Shown piece after piece: positions 15,848 to 24,449 of a DNA stretch of 34,035 bases. Source of the stretch: C00003060 sp964502635 (lineage in GTDB: Bacteria > Desulfobacterota > Desulfobacteria > Desulfobacterales > C00003060); contig CAZCXI010000028.1 in the NCBI GenBank assembly GCA_964502635.1, forward strand, positions 1-34,035, in the 5' to 3' direction. A model generated the notes under the pieces. The model worked only from the letters and a program-made list of their open reading frames with translations. It was not told where the DNA came from and did no database searches. Position 1 is the stretch's first letter. The number at the start of each line of letters is the position of its first letter. Position numbers and translations under genes: made by a program.

Positions 15848-16707
15848 TGGGCGTCGACAGAAGAAAGTTTTTGAAAATCGCTGGAGTTTCCGCATTGGGG
15901 GCGGCAGCTGCACCTGCCAAAGAGGCCCTCGCCCTTGAGTGGTTGGACAAGCAATTGGAGGGCTTCACGATCCCCGAATTCCTTTTGCACTTGTTTCACA
16001 AGCCCGCCGGATCTCAGCCTGCAGAGGCCCTGACAGCGACCCGATGGGCCATGGTTGTGAATGTGAGAATGCTGGATGAGGAAATCGCAGAGGCCTGCAT
16101 GGAAGCCTGCCATAAGATCCACAATGTGCCTCACATAGAGAACCCAAAGCGTGAGATTAAGTGGATCTGGCACGATGAATACGAACATGTCTTTCCGGGG
16201 CAGGAGAATGAATACATAGACGAGAATCTGCAAAAGCTGCCTTTTCTTGTCCTGTGCAACCATTGCTATAATCCTCCCTGCTGCAGAGTCTGCCCCACAA
16301 AGGCGACATTTAAGAGAAAATCAGACGGGATCGTCATGATGGACATGCATCGCTGCATTGGATGCCGATTTTGTATGGCGGCCTGTCCTTACGGGTCAAG
16401 AAGCTTTAACTGGGTCGACCCGAGGAAATATATCAAAGAAAAAGAGCAAAACCCTGAATATCCCACAAGGACCAAAGGGGTCGTGGAAAAGTGTCAGTTT
16501 TGCGCGGAACGCCTTGCCCAAGGAAAGCTTCCAGCCTGCGTAGAAGCTGCCCAGGAGATCTGTAAGAGGAAGGGCAAGGAGCCTGCGCTTGTTTTTGGAG
16601 ATCTGGACGACCCGGACTCCGAGGTGAGGCAAGTGCTCCGTTCCCATTACTCCATTCGGCGCAAACCAGAGCTCGGTACACAACCGAATGTCTATTATGT
16701 TGTGTGA
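15847..16707 (+). CDS. dsrO: DsrO, periplasmic ferredoxin-like iron-sulfur subunit with Tat signal
   Basis: DsrO is the periplasmic Fe-S subunit linking DsrJ to DsrP. The ATG at 15847 overlaps the dsrJ TGA by one base and follows GAGGAG. It gives a 286-residue protein starting MGVDRRKFLKIAGVSALG, a clear twin-arginine signal, with likely cleavage near AKEALA. Fe-S motifs include CNHCYNPPCCRVCP, CIGCRFCMAACP and CQFCAERL with later Cys residues, consistent with up to four clusters. A longer open frame upstream is shadow sequence over dsrJ. Folded export would use the TatB/TatC encoded in this window. Confidence 0.96.
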   Translation: MGVDRRKFLKIAGVSALGAAAAPAKEALALEWLDKQLEGFTIPEFLLHLFHKPAGSQPAEALTATRWAMVVNVRMLDEEIAEACMEACHKIHNVPHIENPKREIKWIWHDEYEHVFPGQENEYIDENLQKLPFLVLCNHCYNPPCCRVCPTKATFKRKSDGIVMMDMHRCIGCRFCMAACPYGSRSFNWVDPRKYIKEKEQNPEYPTRTKGVVEKCQFCAERLAQGKLPACVEAAQEICKRKGKEPALVFGDLDDPDSEVRQVLRSHYSIRRKPELGTQPNVYYVV

Positions 16708-16715
16708 GGTGAACT

Positions 16716-17873
16716 ATGCTTGAGAAGGCATTTCTAGGAGGGCGGAAGTACTGGATATGGATGGGATGTTTGCTGGTTGTTATGGGTGCAGGCTTTATTT
16801 CGTGGCTCTATCAGTTTCGCATTGGCCTGGGCATAACCGGCATGAGTAGAGACATCTCGTGGGGGGTGTATATCGCCCAATTTACATTCCTTGTCGGTGT
16901 GGCAGCCGCGGGAGTGATGGTGGTCCTGCCTTACTATATTAATCACTACAAGCCCTTTGCCCGGATCACCATTTTGGCAGAGTTTTTGGGTGTGGCTGCC
17001 GTGACCATGTGTTTGCTCTTCATCCTGGTAGACCTTGGTAATCCGATTCGGGCCCTGAATGTGATATTGCACCCCTCTCCCCGCTCGATCCTGTTCTGGG
17101 ATATGATTGTTCTCAACGGCTATCTCTTTCTCAATATCTTTATCGGGTGGAACGTGCTCATGGCAGAGCGTAAAGGCTCACCGCCTCCCGGTTGGATCAA
17201 ACCCTTCATATACCTCTCCATCCCCTGGGCCATCAGCATCCACACGGTGACGGCCTTTCTTTACGCTGGTTTACCCGGGAGACATTTCTGGCTAACTGCT
17301 ATCATGGCAGCACGCTTTCTCTCATCAGCCTTTGCCGCCGGGCCCGCTTTGCTTATCCTGTTCTGCCTTATCGTGAGAAAGACAACTAAATTTGACCCCG
17401 GCAAAAAGCAAATTCAAACACTGGGCGGAATTGTCGCTTATGCCATGATCCTAAATGTATTCTTCTTTTTGCTTGAGTGTTTTACGGCTTTTTACAGCCA
17501 GATACCGGGGCACATGCATACGATTGTTTACCTGTTCCGCGGTTTGCATGGACATACCGGCCTGGTCACCTGGATGTGGACTGCTGCCTTCTTTGCAGTG
17601 GTTTCCCTCGTCCTGTTGATTGTTCCGGCTTCACGCAGGTCATTAGATACCTTGGCGGTTGCTTGCGTGACGGTGTTTATTGCCACATGGATCGACAAGG
17701 GTGTGGGTCTGGTGATAGGCGGATTTATTCCCAATCCTCTTGAACATATCACAGAGTATGTGGCCACCGTGCCTGAGGTTTTCATTACGCTGGGGGTGTG
17801 GGCCACCGGGTTCTTCATCCTCACTGCCCTCTACAAGGTGGCGATCACGGTGAAGGAGGAGTCGGGGGCCTAG
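16716..17873 (+). CDS. dsrP: DsrP, NrfD-family integral membrane subunit
   Basis: DsrP is the NrfD/PsrC-type quinone-interacting membrane protein of DsrMKJOP. The 385-residue protein has about ten hydrophobic segments. Family features include SRDISWGVYIAQFTFLVGVA near the N-terminus, PRSILFWDMIVLNGYLF, and IPWAISIHTVTAFLYAGLPG with the conserved His. It has no cofactor-binding cysteines, as expected. It begins 9 bases after the dsrO stop with GTGAGGTG just upstream, and ends the operon before a strong terminator. Confidence 0.96.
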   Translation: MLEKAFLGGRKYWIWMGCLLVVMGAGFISWLYQFRIGLGITGMSRDISWGVYIAQFTFLVGVAAAGVMVVLPYYINHYKPFARITILAEFLGVAAVTMCLLFILVDLGNPIRALNVILHPSPRSILFWDMIVLNGYLFLNIFIGWNVLMAERKGSPPPGWIKPFIYLSIPWAISIHTVTAFLYAGLPGRHFWLTAIMAARFLSSAFAAGPALLILFCLIVRKTTKFDPGKKQIQTLGGIVAYAMILNVFFFLLECFTAFYSQIPGHMHTIVYLFRGLHGHTGLVTWMWTAAFFAVVSLVLLIVPASRRSLDTLAVACVTVFIATWIDKGVGLVIGGFIPNPLEHITEYVATVPEVFITLGVWATGFFILTALYKVAITVKEESGA

Positions 17874-17911
17874 CCCGGACTTCTTTGATTTGACATAGCT
17901 CCATGAAACAC

Positions 17912-17947
17912 AAATGGCTCATTCCGCCTTGGAATGAGCCATTTTTT
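17912..17947 (+). terminator. Intrinsic terminator of dsrMKJOP
   Basis: A perfect 14-bp stem (17912-17925 with 17931-17944) has a 5-base loop and is followed by a T-run. It lies 38 bases after the dsrP stop. It may also stop the convergent qrc transcript, because A-rich sequence on the other flank gives a broken T-run on the minus strand. Confidence 0.92.
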
Positions 17948-18022
17948 GTTGGGGTTTCCCTCTCTTTTTCAGGGCTGCGGCAACCGAGCTACGACTCTCA
18001 GTGGCCTCATAGGCGCACCGTC

Positions 18023-18208
18023 TCAGTGCTCACTTGGCCCGGGATTGCCGGCAGCCTTAATGGCTGTGGTCACAGCCACCAAGATAAGCAGTGCTTCGTA
18101 TAACCACACAGCAAGCCAACTATCTAATAAGTCACAGACAAGGCCTCCACCAATAATTGCAGGCACGCCAAAAACGATCATAATTCCTAACATTCTTGCA
18201 AGATCCAT
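18023..18208 (-). CDS. Very small membrane protein at the end of the qrc operon
   Basis: This 61-residue protein has two hydrophobic helices (MLGIMIVFGVPAIIGGGLV and WLYEALLILVAVTTAIKAA) and a short polar tail, NPGPSEH. GAGGA lies 8 bases before its ATG, which supports real translation. It is the last gene of the qrcABCD direction, 39 bases after the other small gene. I recognise no family. It may be an accessory subunit stabilising the QrcD membrane domain or a small redox-complex assembly factor. Confidence 0.7.
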   Translation of the reverse strand: MDLARMLGIMIVFGVPAIIGGGLVCDLLDSWLAVWLYEALLILVAVTTAIKAAGNPGPSEH

Positions 18209-18247
18209 ATCCAGAGTCCTCGCTTTTCAGTCCTTCACACTCTTCAG

Positions 18248-18409
18248 TCAGTGATTATCATGACCCTCTTTCTTGCAGATCAAGTCGAGGAAGGCACGAA
18301 TACCACAGTAGTGAAGAATAATGATCAAAAGAATCAAAACAGTATAGAGGGAACCCATGAAGACAAAGTGAACAGGGTCGTTTAGCCATTCAAAGGCAAA
18401 TGGAAACAT
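18248..18409 (-). CDS. 53-residue single-span membrane protein directly after qrcD
   Basis: The translation starts MFPFAFEWLNDPVHFVFMGS and continues with the hydrophobic span LYTVLILLIIILHYCGI and the charged end CKKEGHDNH. AGGAAGG stands 6 bases before the ATG. It starts 13 bases after the qrcD stop, so it is very likely part of the operon. The N-terminal part contains a His and aromatic residues next to the span and could lie along the membrane surface. No family recognised. It is short enough that default gene finders may miss it. Confidence 0.72.
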   Translation of the reverse strand: MFPFAFEWLNDPVHFVFMGSLYTVLILLIIILHYCGIRAFLDLICKKEGHDNH

Positions 18410-18422
18410 GACTGCATCCTTC

Positions 18423-19673
18423 CTATAGTGGATTTAGCTCCTTTTCTTGAGAAAAAATTGGCAGATACCGATATGAGAGCGATATGACAATAGCACCCGC
18501 CCAGACAAAGAGGAACGTGCTCGCGTATTCCACCCAGTTTGGGTGGTAGCTGATGAATCTATCAAAGGGCATGACGGGCACCGCAAGCGACTGTACGGTC
18601 ATGATCCACCGATTCATAAAGATGCCCGCGCAGTTCAAAACACAGGCCAGGATCAAGACATTGTCGTTCTGCCGTGTTTTCCTGATCAGCAGGAGAATGG
18701 CCGGGATCACCCCCAGGATGCCAAGCTCTGTAATCAATACCCAATAACCATACGGCTGATTGGCATAAAAGCTGCTAAGAGGCGCGCCTACCTTGCCGGC
18801 CATGGCAATCCAGTATACGGTGTCGAGGGTTTTCAAAACCAGATAAAGAACCAGCAACCTGCCGGAAATCTTGGCAAGAATGTCAATGACATTTCTCTTG
18901 ACCAATCGCTTTCGCGCAAACCCTTCCGTAATTCGTGTAATGAGGATGGTAAAACAGGGACCGCAGGCAATGGCCGAAAGAATGAAGAGGAAGAAAGTCC
19001 ACGGCCAGACCAGAAACCCTTCACGATATGCAAAAGGTCGGCCGTACAGGACGCCGGGGACGCCGCCCAGAGAGCCTTGGTGAAAAAAGGAGAGAAAGAC
19101 ACCGATCGCCGCGATCGTCGGCATGGCTTCATGAAGGTGGTGGGCCATACCGTGGAAGAATCCTAACTTGTAGACTTGACGATTTTCCAGAATCAATGGA
19201 AGATACTCAATGCACAGGACCATGAAGTAGCACGTGATACAGAAGGCCACCTCGGTCAGCATGGAATGCACGTTCGCGTGCCAGAAGATAAACCAGCCTC
19301 TGAGGGGTTGACCGATGTCTATGCCAAGTATGCCTTGAGCCGATGCATAGCATACCACGCCGATAATGACGGCATAGTTAACAATATGTTTTAGATCGTC
19401 TATTTTTACAATATACCTCAGAAAGCCCGTAAAAAAGGCCCCCGCGCCCAGGGCGATTATACCCAGATCTGCGGCAATCCAGAGCCCGAATGGATAATTG
19501 TTGCTCAGATTGGTCACATTCAGGGCCAAACCCCAGCACATGAGTGCGGCGACAGTTCCAACCATGAGAGGGCCGTTCAGGACGGCAATCCACAAGAGAA
19601 ACCACTTCAATTGACACCGCTTGACACCCTTTGGGATGAGTGCAGAATCAAATGGGGCTGATGCAGGATCCAT
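18423..19673 (-). CDS. qrcD: QrcD, NrfD-family membrane subunit of menaquinone reductase
   Basis: QrcD is the quinone-interacting membrane subunit of the Qrc complex, which passes electrons from periplasmic cytochrome c3 to menaquinone. The 416-residue protein has about ten membrane spans and NrfD/PsrC features: YPFGLWIAADLGIIALGAGA, GWFIFWHANVHSMLTEVAFC and HHLHEAMPTIAAIGVFLSFF. AAGGAG precedes the ATG by 9 bases. Its place after the qrcA, qrcB and qrcC genes separates it from DsrP, to which it is distantly related. Confidence 0.93.
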   Translation of the reverse strand: MDPASAPFDSALIPKGVKRCQLKWFLLWIAVLNGPLMVGTVAALMCWGLALNVTNLSNNYPFGLWIAADLGIIALGAGAFFTGFLRYIVKIDDLKHIVNYAVIIGVVCYASAQGILGIDIGQPLRGWFIFWHANVHSMLTEVAFCITCYFMVLCIEYLPLILENRQVYKLGFFHGMAHHLHEAMPTIAAIGVFLSFFHQGSLGGVPGVLYGRPFAYREGFLVWPWTFFLFILSAIACGPCFTILITRITEGFARKRLVKRNVIDILAKISGRLLVLYLVLKTLDTVYWIAMAGKVGAPLSSFYANQPYGYWVLITELGILGVIPAILLLIRKTRQNDNVLILACVLNCAGIFMNRWIMTVQSLAVPVMPFDRFISYHPNWVEYASTFLFVWAGAIVISLSYRYLPIFSQEKELNPL

Positions 19674-19714
19674 GAGATATACTCCTTATCAAACGTAATA
19701 AGAAAGAATGAGAC

Positions 19715-20530
19715 TTAGGCGCAGGTTGCACCCTCTCCTTCCTTGCCCACATAGACGTCGGCAGCCTTCCGGACCCAGGCCCTGGTTGAAACATAATAGA
19801 CCTTGGGGTTGGTCCCGAGTTTTTCCAATAACCGGAAGGCATTCGGACTATCTTTTAACTTATAGACCCGGTGCTCCGGGTTTTTCAAGTCGCCAAAGGT
19901 GATGGCCCCCGCCGGGCAGGCCTGGGTGCACGCTGTTTGATATTCATCCTCGCGAACCTCCCGTCGCCCTTCCGTAAAAGCCTTGTTCTTGGCCCGCTGG
20001 AACCGGTGAAAGCAAAAACTACATTTTTCCACCACACCGCGCATACGAGGCGACACGTCAGGATTCAGATACTTCTCCATTCCCTTCGGCCATTTCGCGT
20101 CCCACCAGTTAAACACACGCACATGGTACGGACAGGCCGCCATGCAGTACCGGCATCCAAAGCAGCGGGTGTAGATCTGACTCACGATACCGGTTTCATG
20201 ATTGTAATCCGTAACCGTTGCCGGGCACACCGACACACACGGTGTATGGTGGTGGCCGTGGCCCTCGCAGTGCATGCAGGGCCTGGGAATATAGGAGATC
20301 TCCGTGTCCGGAAAGGGCAGACCGTTGCTGATCTTGTATACCCGCATCCAGAAATTACTGCGCGTCTTGTTTGTTTCGTCTTTCCTGAAAGCTATGTTGT
20401 TCTCAGCCATACAGGCCACCATACAGGCACCACAACCTGTACACTTGTCCAGGTCAACGACCATGCCAAACTTATACGTCTTCCCGTGGCCTTGATGCTG
20501 TTCGTCTCCTTCGTGATGTGCTTCTTTCAT
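19715..20530 (-). CDS. qrcC: QrcC, periplasmic iron-sulfur subunit of menaquinone reductase
   Basis: The 271-residue ferredoxin-like subunit carries four cysteine groups: CTGCGACMVAC (30-40), CMHC with CVSVCP (85-102), CFGCRYCMAACP (123-134) and KCSFCFHRF with a later CTQACP. It has no signal peptide of its own, so it is probably exported together with the Tat-signal protein QrcB. There is a His-rich N-terminus and a His-rich loop inside the second cysteine group (residues 91-95, HGHHH). GAAGGGG precedes the start, and the gene lies 20 bases after qrcB. Confidence 0.94.
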   Translation of the reverse strand: MKEAHHEGDEQHQGHGKTYKFGMVVDLDKCTGCGACMVACMAENNIAFRKDETNKTRSNFWMRVYKISNGLPFPDTEISYIPRPCMHCEGHGHHHTPCVSVCPATVTDYNHETGIVSQIYTRCFGCRYCMAACPYHVRVFNWWDAKWPKGMEKYLNPDVSPRMRGVVEKCSFCFHRFQRAKNKAFTEGRREVREDEYQTACTQACPAGAITFGDLKNPEHRVYKLKDSPNAFRLLEKLGTNPKVYYVSTRAWVRKAADVYVGKEGEGATCA

Positions 20531-20550
20531 GGTTACCCCTTCTCAGTATC

Positions 20551-22863
20551 TTAGACGCTGGTCAATTTGGCCCGGATGCCCCACGTGGCACACAGGCCGG
20601 AGATCGGGTCTTCGACCACGCCCATGAGGCTGTTGGCATTTACCCCCTTGCCTGCCAGGTAGTCGTCGTAGGCCGTGTGGCCCAGTCCTTTGGGGATAGC
20701 AATGACCCCTGGCATGATTCCCTCAAAAAGGTGGACGAGTACCTTGGCCGTGCCCTTGGGGGTTTCAAGCATGGCATATTCGCCCTCGGAAAGGCCGGAA
20801 TCGGCAGCCGTCTTGGGATGGACCTGGATGAAAAGATGATTTCCCTTTAACTCTGTGTCTTCCAAAGTCTTGGTGCAAAAAGGCGGGTTCCCGATAGCCC
20901 CGTCTGCCAGCCGCATCAATTCCGCAGGGATTAAGGTCAACGGGTAAGTGACGGGATCTCCCTCCGGCTGCACCGGTTCGTAGTGCGGAAGATAGTCCAC
21001 GGGGCTATTCACGTTAATACCTGCCTGGTCAAAGGCCGTGACATAAAACTCAAACTTGCCGGACGGTGTGCCAAAGGCCCGTTCCCATGCCGGCAGAGAG
21101 TAGTCGGCCCCTTTCAGGTAGCCTGTCTCCTCCAGGGTGTCCCAGTTATCTCCCACGGTTTCCTTCAACAAGGCCTCATAATCTTCCCAGGGGAAAGCCG
21201 CGGCTACAGACCCGCCTAAGGCCTTCGCGATGGTCATAATGGCGTCTCCTGCGTGCTTTGTATCGAATTGGGGCGCCACCGCTGGTCTCAACAGGCCGAG
21301 CAAGGGCCTTTGCAGACCCACGGGGGTCGGAAAATCTTCCCAGCGTTCCAGATAGTGATGGTTCGGCAGGATCAGGTCTGCTTGGTAGGCGGTTTCGTCC
21401 ATATAGGTGGAAAAACTCACCACAAAGGGAATTCGGTCAAAGGCCCTGGCCACCGTTTGACTATCGGCGGTGGTATAGTATGGATCAGCCCCATGAACGA
21501 GCAGGGCCTGGATGGCGCCAGGCTTTTCGTTTACGATTTCAGACCATTGCTCCGGCCGATAACGGGTCAAGGGATAACGCTTCGTACCGGCCCCGTCCAG
21601 GCGGGGCATACTATTACCGGCCCAGGCAGCGGCATCCTGGGCCACTTCGGGCCACTCTTGGGCAGGTGCCTGTGGACGGGCCCACACGCCACCCGGCTTG
21701 TCGATATTTCCCACCAGGGCATTGAGGCTATGGACGGCCATGCATTCGTACAAGCTGCCAGGGGTAGCCCCCTTACCGCGGCCCCAGACTGCCAAGGGGC
21801 GCTCGGCTCGTGCAAAGGCCCGGGCGAGGCTGACAATTTTTGATGCTGCAAGGCCCGTGATCCTGGATACGGTTTCAGGCGTATATTTAGTCAGCACCAA
21901 ACGCTTGAAGCCCATATAGCCTTTCCCGGTAGCGTCGTATCCATCTTCAAATCCAAAGGCGTGGTTTGTGATAAAGCTTTCATCATACAGTGATTCTTTG
22001 ATGATCACGTGAGCCAGCCCCAGGGCCAGCGCCCCCTCGGTTCCAGGATTGACAGGATACCAGCGGTCAGCCTTGGCGGCCGTGTTGGACAGGCGCGGTT
22101 CAATCTGCACGACGGTTGCCCGCTCTTTCGAATCGCCGGAGCGCCACAGGCTGTGAGCCTTGATAACGCGTGCAGGTGACCCCCAACCCTCTATAAGCCC
22201 GCTTCCAAAACTCAGGATGAATTTGGCTCGCTCCAGATCATAACCTACGGAAGCCGTCACTCCTTGCATAAGGCCGAGGGTCAACTCATAGGTGTCCTCG
22301 GCAGAAGCCGTGCGAATGAAGTTCGGGGACCCGTAGGCCTTCATAAGACGGGCATATAGCTGCGGCACGGTGCCCCGATCAGAATCCAGCATACAAGCGA
22401 CGGTATGGGCTTTGCCCTTGCCGCGCAAATCAGCCAGCCTCCCGACGACTTCAGCGACGGCATCTTCCCAGGAGATTTTCTCCCAGCTTCCCGTGCCTCG
22501 TTTTCCTGCTCGTCGTAAGGGGCTCGGGACCCGCCAGGGGCCATAGAGGAGCTGGAGGCCCGCGGCGCCCAGGAGACAGATTCCACCGTCATTCACTGGA
22601 TAGCCCTTCCTGCCTTCGATCTTTGTGGCGCGGTCTCCAACCTTTCGAACGGTGATACCGCAGCCCCCCGGACAAAGGTTGCAAACGGAGTCTACATTTG
22701 TGACTTTGCCCCGATCAGGGACCGGGACCCACGGCCAGTTCTGCGTCCAGATGCAAATATCGTCCATCAGCTTCCAGTTAATGGGCGTTAGCAGAAAACC
22801 GGCCCCGGCTCCAGCCGTGCCTCCGACCGCGAGCTCTATAAAAGTTCTTCTGTCCAGTTTCAT
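20551..22863 (-). CDS. qrcB: QrcB, molybdopterin-oxidoreductase-like subunit of menaquinone reductase
   Basis: QrcB belongs to the molybdopterin oxidoreductase (DMSO reductase) superfamily but, in the characterised Qrc complex, has no molybdenum cofactor. The 770-residue protein starts MKLDRRTFIELAVGG, a twin-arginine signal. It carries a [4Fe-4S] motif with Cys61, Cys64, Cys68 and Cys96 (CNLCPGGC then GGICLLG). The C-terminal molydop-binding-like region includes IQVHPKTAADSGLSEGEYAM. The catalytic metal-ligand position is not obvious in SAEDTYELTLG, consistent with a structural or electron-relay role. AAGGGG precedes the ATG. Confidence 0.94.
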   Translation of the reverse strand: MKLDRRTFIELAVGGTAGAGAGFLLTPINWKLMDDICIWTQNWPWVPVPDRGKVTNVDSVCNLCPGGCGITVRKVGDRATKIEGRKGYPVNDGGICLLGAAGLQLLYGPWRVPSPLRRAGKRGTGSWEKISWEDAVAEVVGRLADLRGKGKAHTVACMLDSDRGTVPQLYARLMKAYGSPNFIRTASAEDTYELTLGLMQGVTASVGYDLERAKFILSFGSGLIEGWGSPARVIKAHSLWRSGDSKERATVVQIEPRLSNTAAKADRWYPVNPGTEGALALGLAHVIIKESLYDESFITNHAFGFEDGYDATGKGYMGFKRLVLTKYTPETVSRITGLAASKIVSLARAFARAERPLAVWGRGKGATPGSLYECMAVHSLNALVGNIDKPGGVWARPQAPAQEWPEVAQDAAAWAGNSMPRLDGAGTKRYPLTRYRPEQWSEIVNEKPGAIQALLVHGADPYYTTADSQTVARAFDRIPFVVSFSTYMDETAYQADLILPNHHYLERWEDFPTPVGLQRPLLGLLRPAVAPQFDTKHAGDAIMTIAKALGGSVAAAFPWEDYEALLKETVGDNWDTLEETGYLKGADYSLPAWERAFGTPSGKFEFYVTAFDQAGINVNSPVDYLPHYEPVQPEGDPVTYPLTLIPAELMRLADGAIGNPPFCTKTLEDTELKGNHLFIQVHPKTAADSGLSEGEYAMLETPKGTAKVLVHLFEGIMPGVIAIPKGLGHTAYDDYLAGKGVNANSLMGVVEDPISGLCATWGIRAKLTSV

Positions 22864-22908
22864 ACGTTTTCCCCTTGTATCTCTCTGAAAAGGACTCTGG
22901 CCGATGAC

Positions 22909-23652
22909 CTACTTGTGGCACACAAAGCAGGCGTCCTTATGGCCCTTGGTTTCCTCGTGGCACTCTGCACAGTCATCCATCTTCATACGAGCGGGCTTAT
23001 CGATCTTTGCCAGAGCGGCATCATCCATTTTCATTCGATCCCAGGCGTTTTTTGCCATGCCCGCGATGTTCCAGCCCCAGATATCACGACTGTACTTGTT
23101 GATGCGGTTGTACTGGTAAGGCCTTGTGTGATCAGATTCCCCTACGGGACCGTGACAAATCACACATTCCAATTCCGCCATCTTCACGTGCGCTGCATGA
23201 GAGAAGAAGACGCACACAGGCTGGCGGGCATAGATCAACCACGGGACCTCCTTGCCCGGCTCAACATATTCCTTGATGAATTTGGCTTCTTCGGGGCGCT
23301 CTCCCATAGCCTCTTCATGGCATTCGACGCACTGCTCCAGCTTGGGTATTCCGGAAAAAGTCCCGTCTTCACGGAAGAAATGACAGCTTTGACAGCCGTC
23401 TTCCACCGCTTCCTGATGGATGCTATGGCTAAAATCGATCGGCTGCTGTTTTTCTGCATAAAGGAGCAGCGGAAAGATCACCCAGCCCACAAAGAGAAGG
23501 GACACAAAGCCCATGAAAAACGCAGCCAGGGGTATGAGAAAACGCCACGTCCCTGGTTTGACGGCTTCATGCCGGGACTCGGCTTGCTCATCACTTGCCT
23601 TTCCCTGGTCACCCTCAGCGACGGCTTGCTCTTTTTCTTCTGTCGTGCTCAT
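22909..23652 (-). CDS. qrcA: QrcA, membrane-anchored multiheme cytochrome c of menaquinone reductase
   Basis: QrcA receives electrons from periplasmic cytochrome c3. The 247-residue protein has a polar N-terminus, one membrane helix (about residues 37-65) and a heme domain. Canonical sites are CQSCH (87-91), CVECH (108-112), CVICH (163-167), CAECH (228-232) and CFVCH (242-246), making five. The characterised homologue is described as hexaheme. Here the only other cysteine in the heme domain is C147 in CVFFSH, which is not a standard motif. GGAG lies just before the ATG. This is the first gene of the qrc operon. Confidence 0.93.
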   Translation of the reverse strand: MSTTEEKEQAVAEGDQGKASDEQAESRHEAVKPGTWRFLIPLAAFFMGFVSLLFVGWVIFPLLLYAEKQQPIDFSHSIHQEAVEDGCQSCHFFREDGTFSGIPKLEQCVECHEEAMGERPEEAKFIKEYVEPGKEVPWLIYARQPVCVFFSHAAHVKMAELECVICHGPVGESDHTRPYQYNRINKYSRDIWGWNIAGMAKNAWDRMKMDDAALAKIDKPARMKMDDCAECHEETKGHKDACFVCHK

Positions 23653-24026
23653 GGGAACTCCAAATTATTTGAGTTCTAGAAGTTGAAAGGGTTACATCCG
23701 CTTGCACACGTCACCCTGCTACAGGTTTAACCATAGCAGTCCGGTCGCGCCCTTCGCTGTCATTTACGCAAACAGGGGGCGCAACCATTCATAATATGCT
23801 TGTAGGAGTAAAGGCTTGCACCAAAAAGATGTTTTCAGTCAGGATCAGACTAAATGCTGAAAATGTCACGACTTGTGCCACGAAAACGTCTTGACTCCCA
23901 TACCCCGAAGTCCTCATTTTGTCAAGGAAAAATCACGGCAAAGCCACAAAGCTTAGACCGTCTACTGCCCTCGGAGCCAAGGCTGACCCATGAACCGGTC
24001 GTGGGAGGAAGAAACCTGTAGCAGTG
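23653..24026. other. Intergenic region upstream of qrcA with candidate promoter
   Basis: These 374 bases hold no convincing gene. On the minus strand TTGACA (23925-23920) and TATGGG (23902-23897) are 17 bases apart and would serve qrcA with a leader of about 240 bases. An inverted repeat TTTTCAG/CTGAAAA (23832-23838 and 23857-23863) lies in the leader. The promoter matches that of the dsrMKJOP operon in both boxes and in spacing. Confidence 0.5.
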
Positions 24027-24449
24027 CTAAGGGAGCTTCCGGCTCAGCAACAAGAAGAAGACTATCTGGATGGATTCCATGAAAAATCCCAAGGCATACA
24101 GGGGGGCATGTTTGTAGAAGACAAATTGCCATGCAAACAAGATCGCCGTCAGAAGCAAGGAAACCTGCAGCACCCTCACGTACAGACGGGTTTCAGCCGC
24201 CCTTCGCGCCGCGGCAAAGGCCAGGAAGGCCCGGGTGCCCGGCACACTTACTGCCAGGGAAAACCAAAACTTTTCGGTGGGGAAAAAAACCATGGGCCAA
24301 TTGTAGCGAATAAAAGCCTTATTGACGACGAGGATGGGCCAATTCGGATTGACCACAAAAAGCGCCGCCACGGCCACATAGATCATGGCCATCACCTCAA
24401 GAGACCATCGAGCGGCCTTTGGCAGAAGCTCTTTTTCCGTTTTCCTCAT
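24027..24449 (-). CDS. Small integral membrane protein of unknown function
   Basis: The 140-residue protein has about four hydrophobic segments (around residues 18-34, 60-82, 93-112 and 118-137), the last containing MESIQIVFFLLL. I recognise no family. It is the last gene of a seven-gene run and overlaps the ATP-grasp gene before it by 4 bases (ATGA), so it is translationally coupled. There is no clear terminator after it. Confidence 0.8.
   Translation of the reverse strand: MRKTEKELLPKAARWSLEVMAMIYVAVAALFVVNPNWPILVVNKAFIRYNWPMVFFPTEKFWFSLAVSVPGTRAFLAFAAARRAAETRLYVRVLQVSLLLTAILFAWQFVFYKHAPLYALGFFMESIQIVFFLLLSRKLP

Noticed and set aside
21253..21843. Plus-strand frames opposite qrcB
   Set aside because: They are shadows of the qrcB coding strand, with compositions typical of antisense GC-rich genes.
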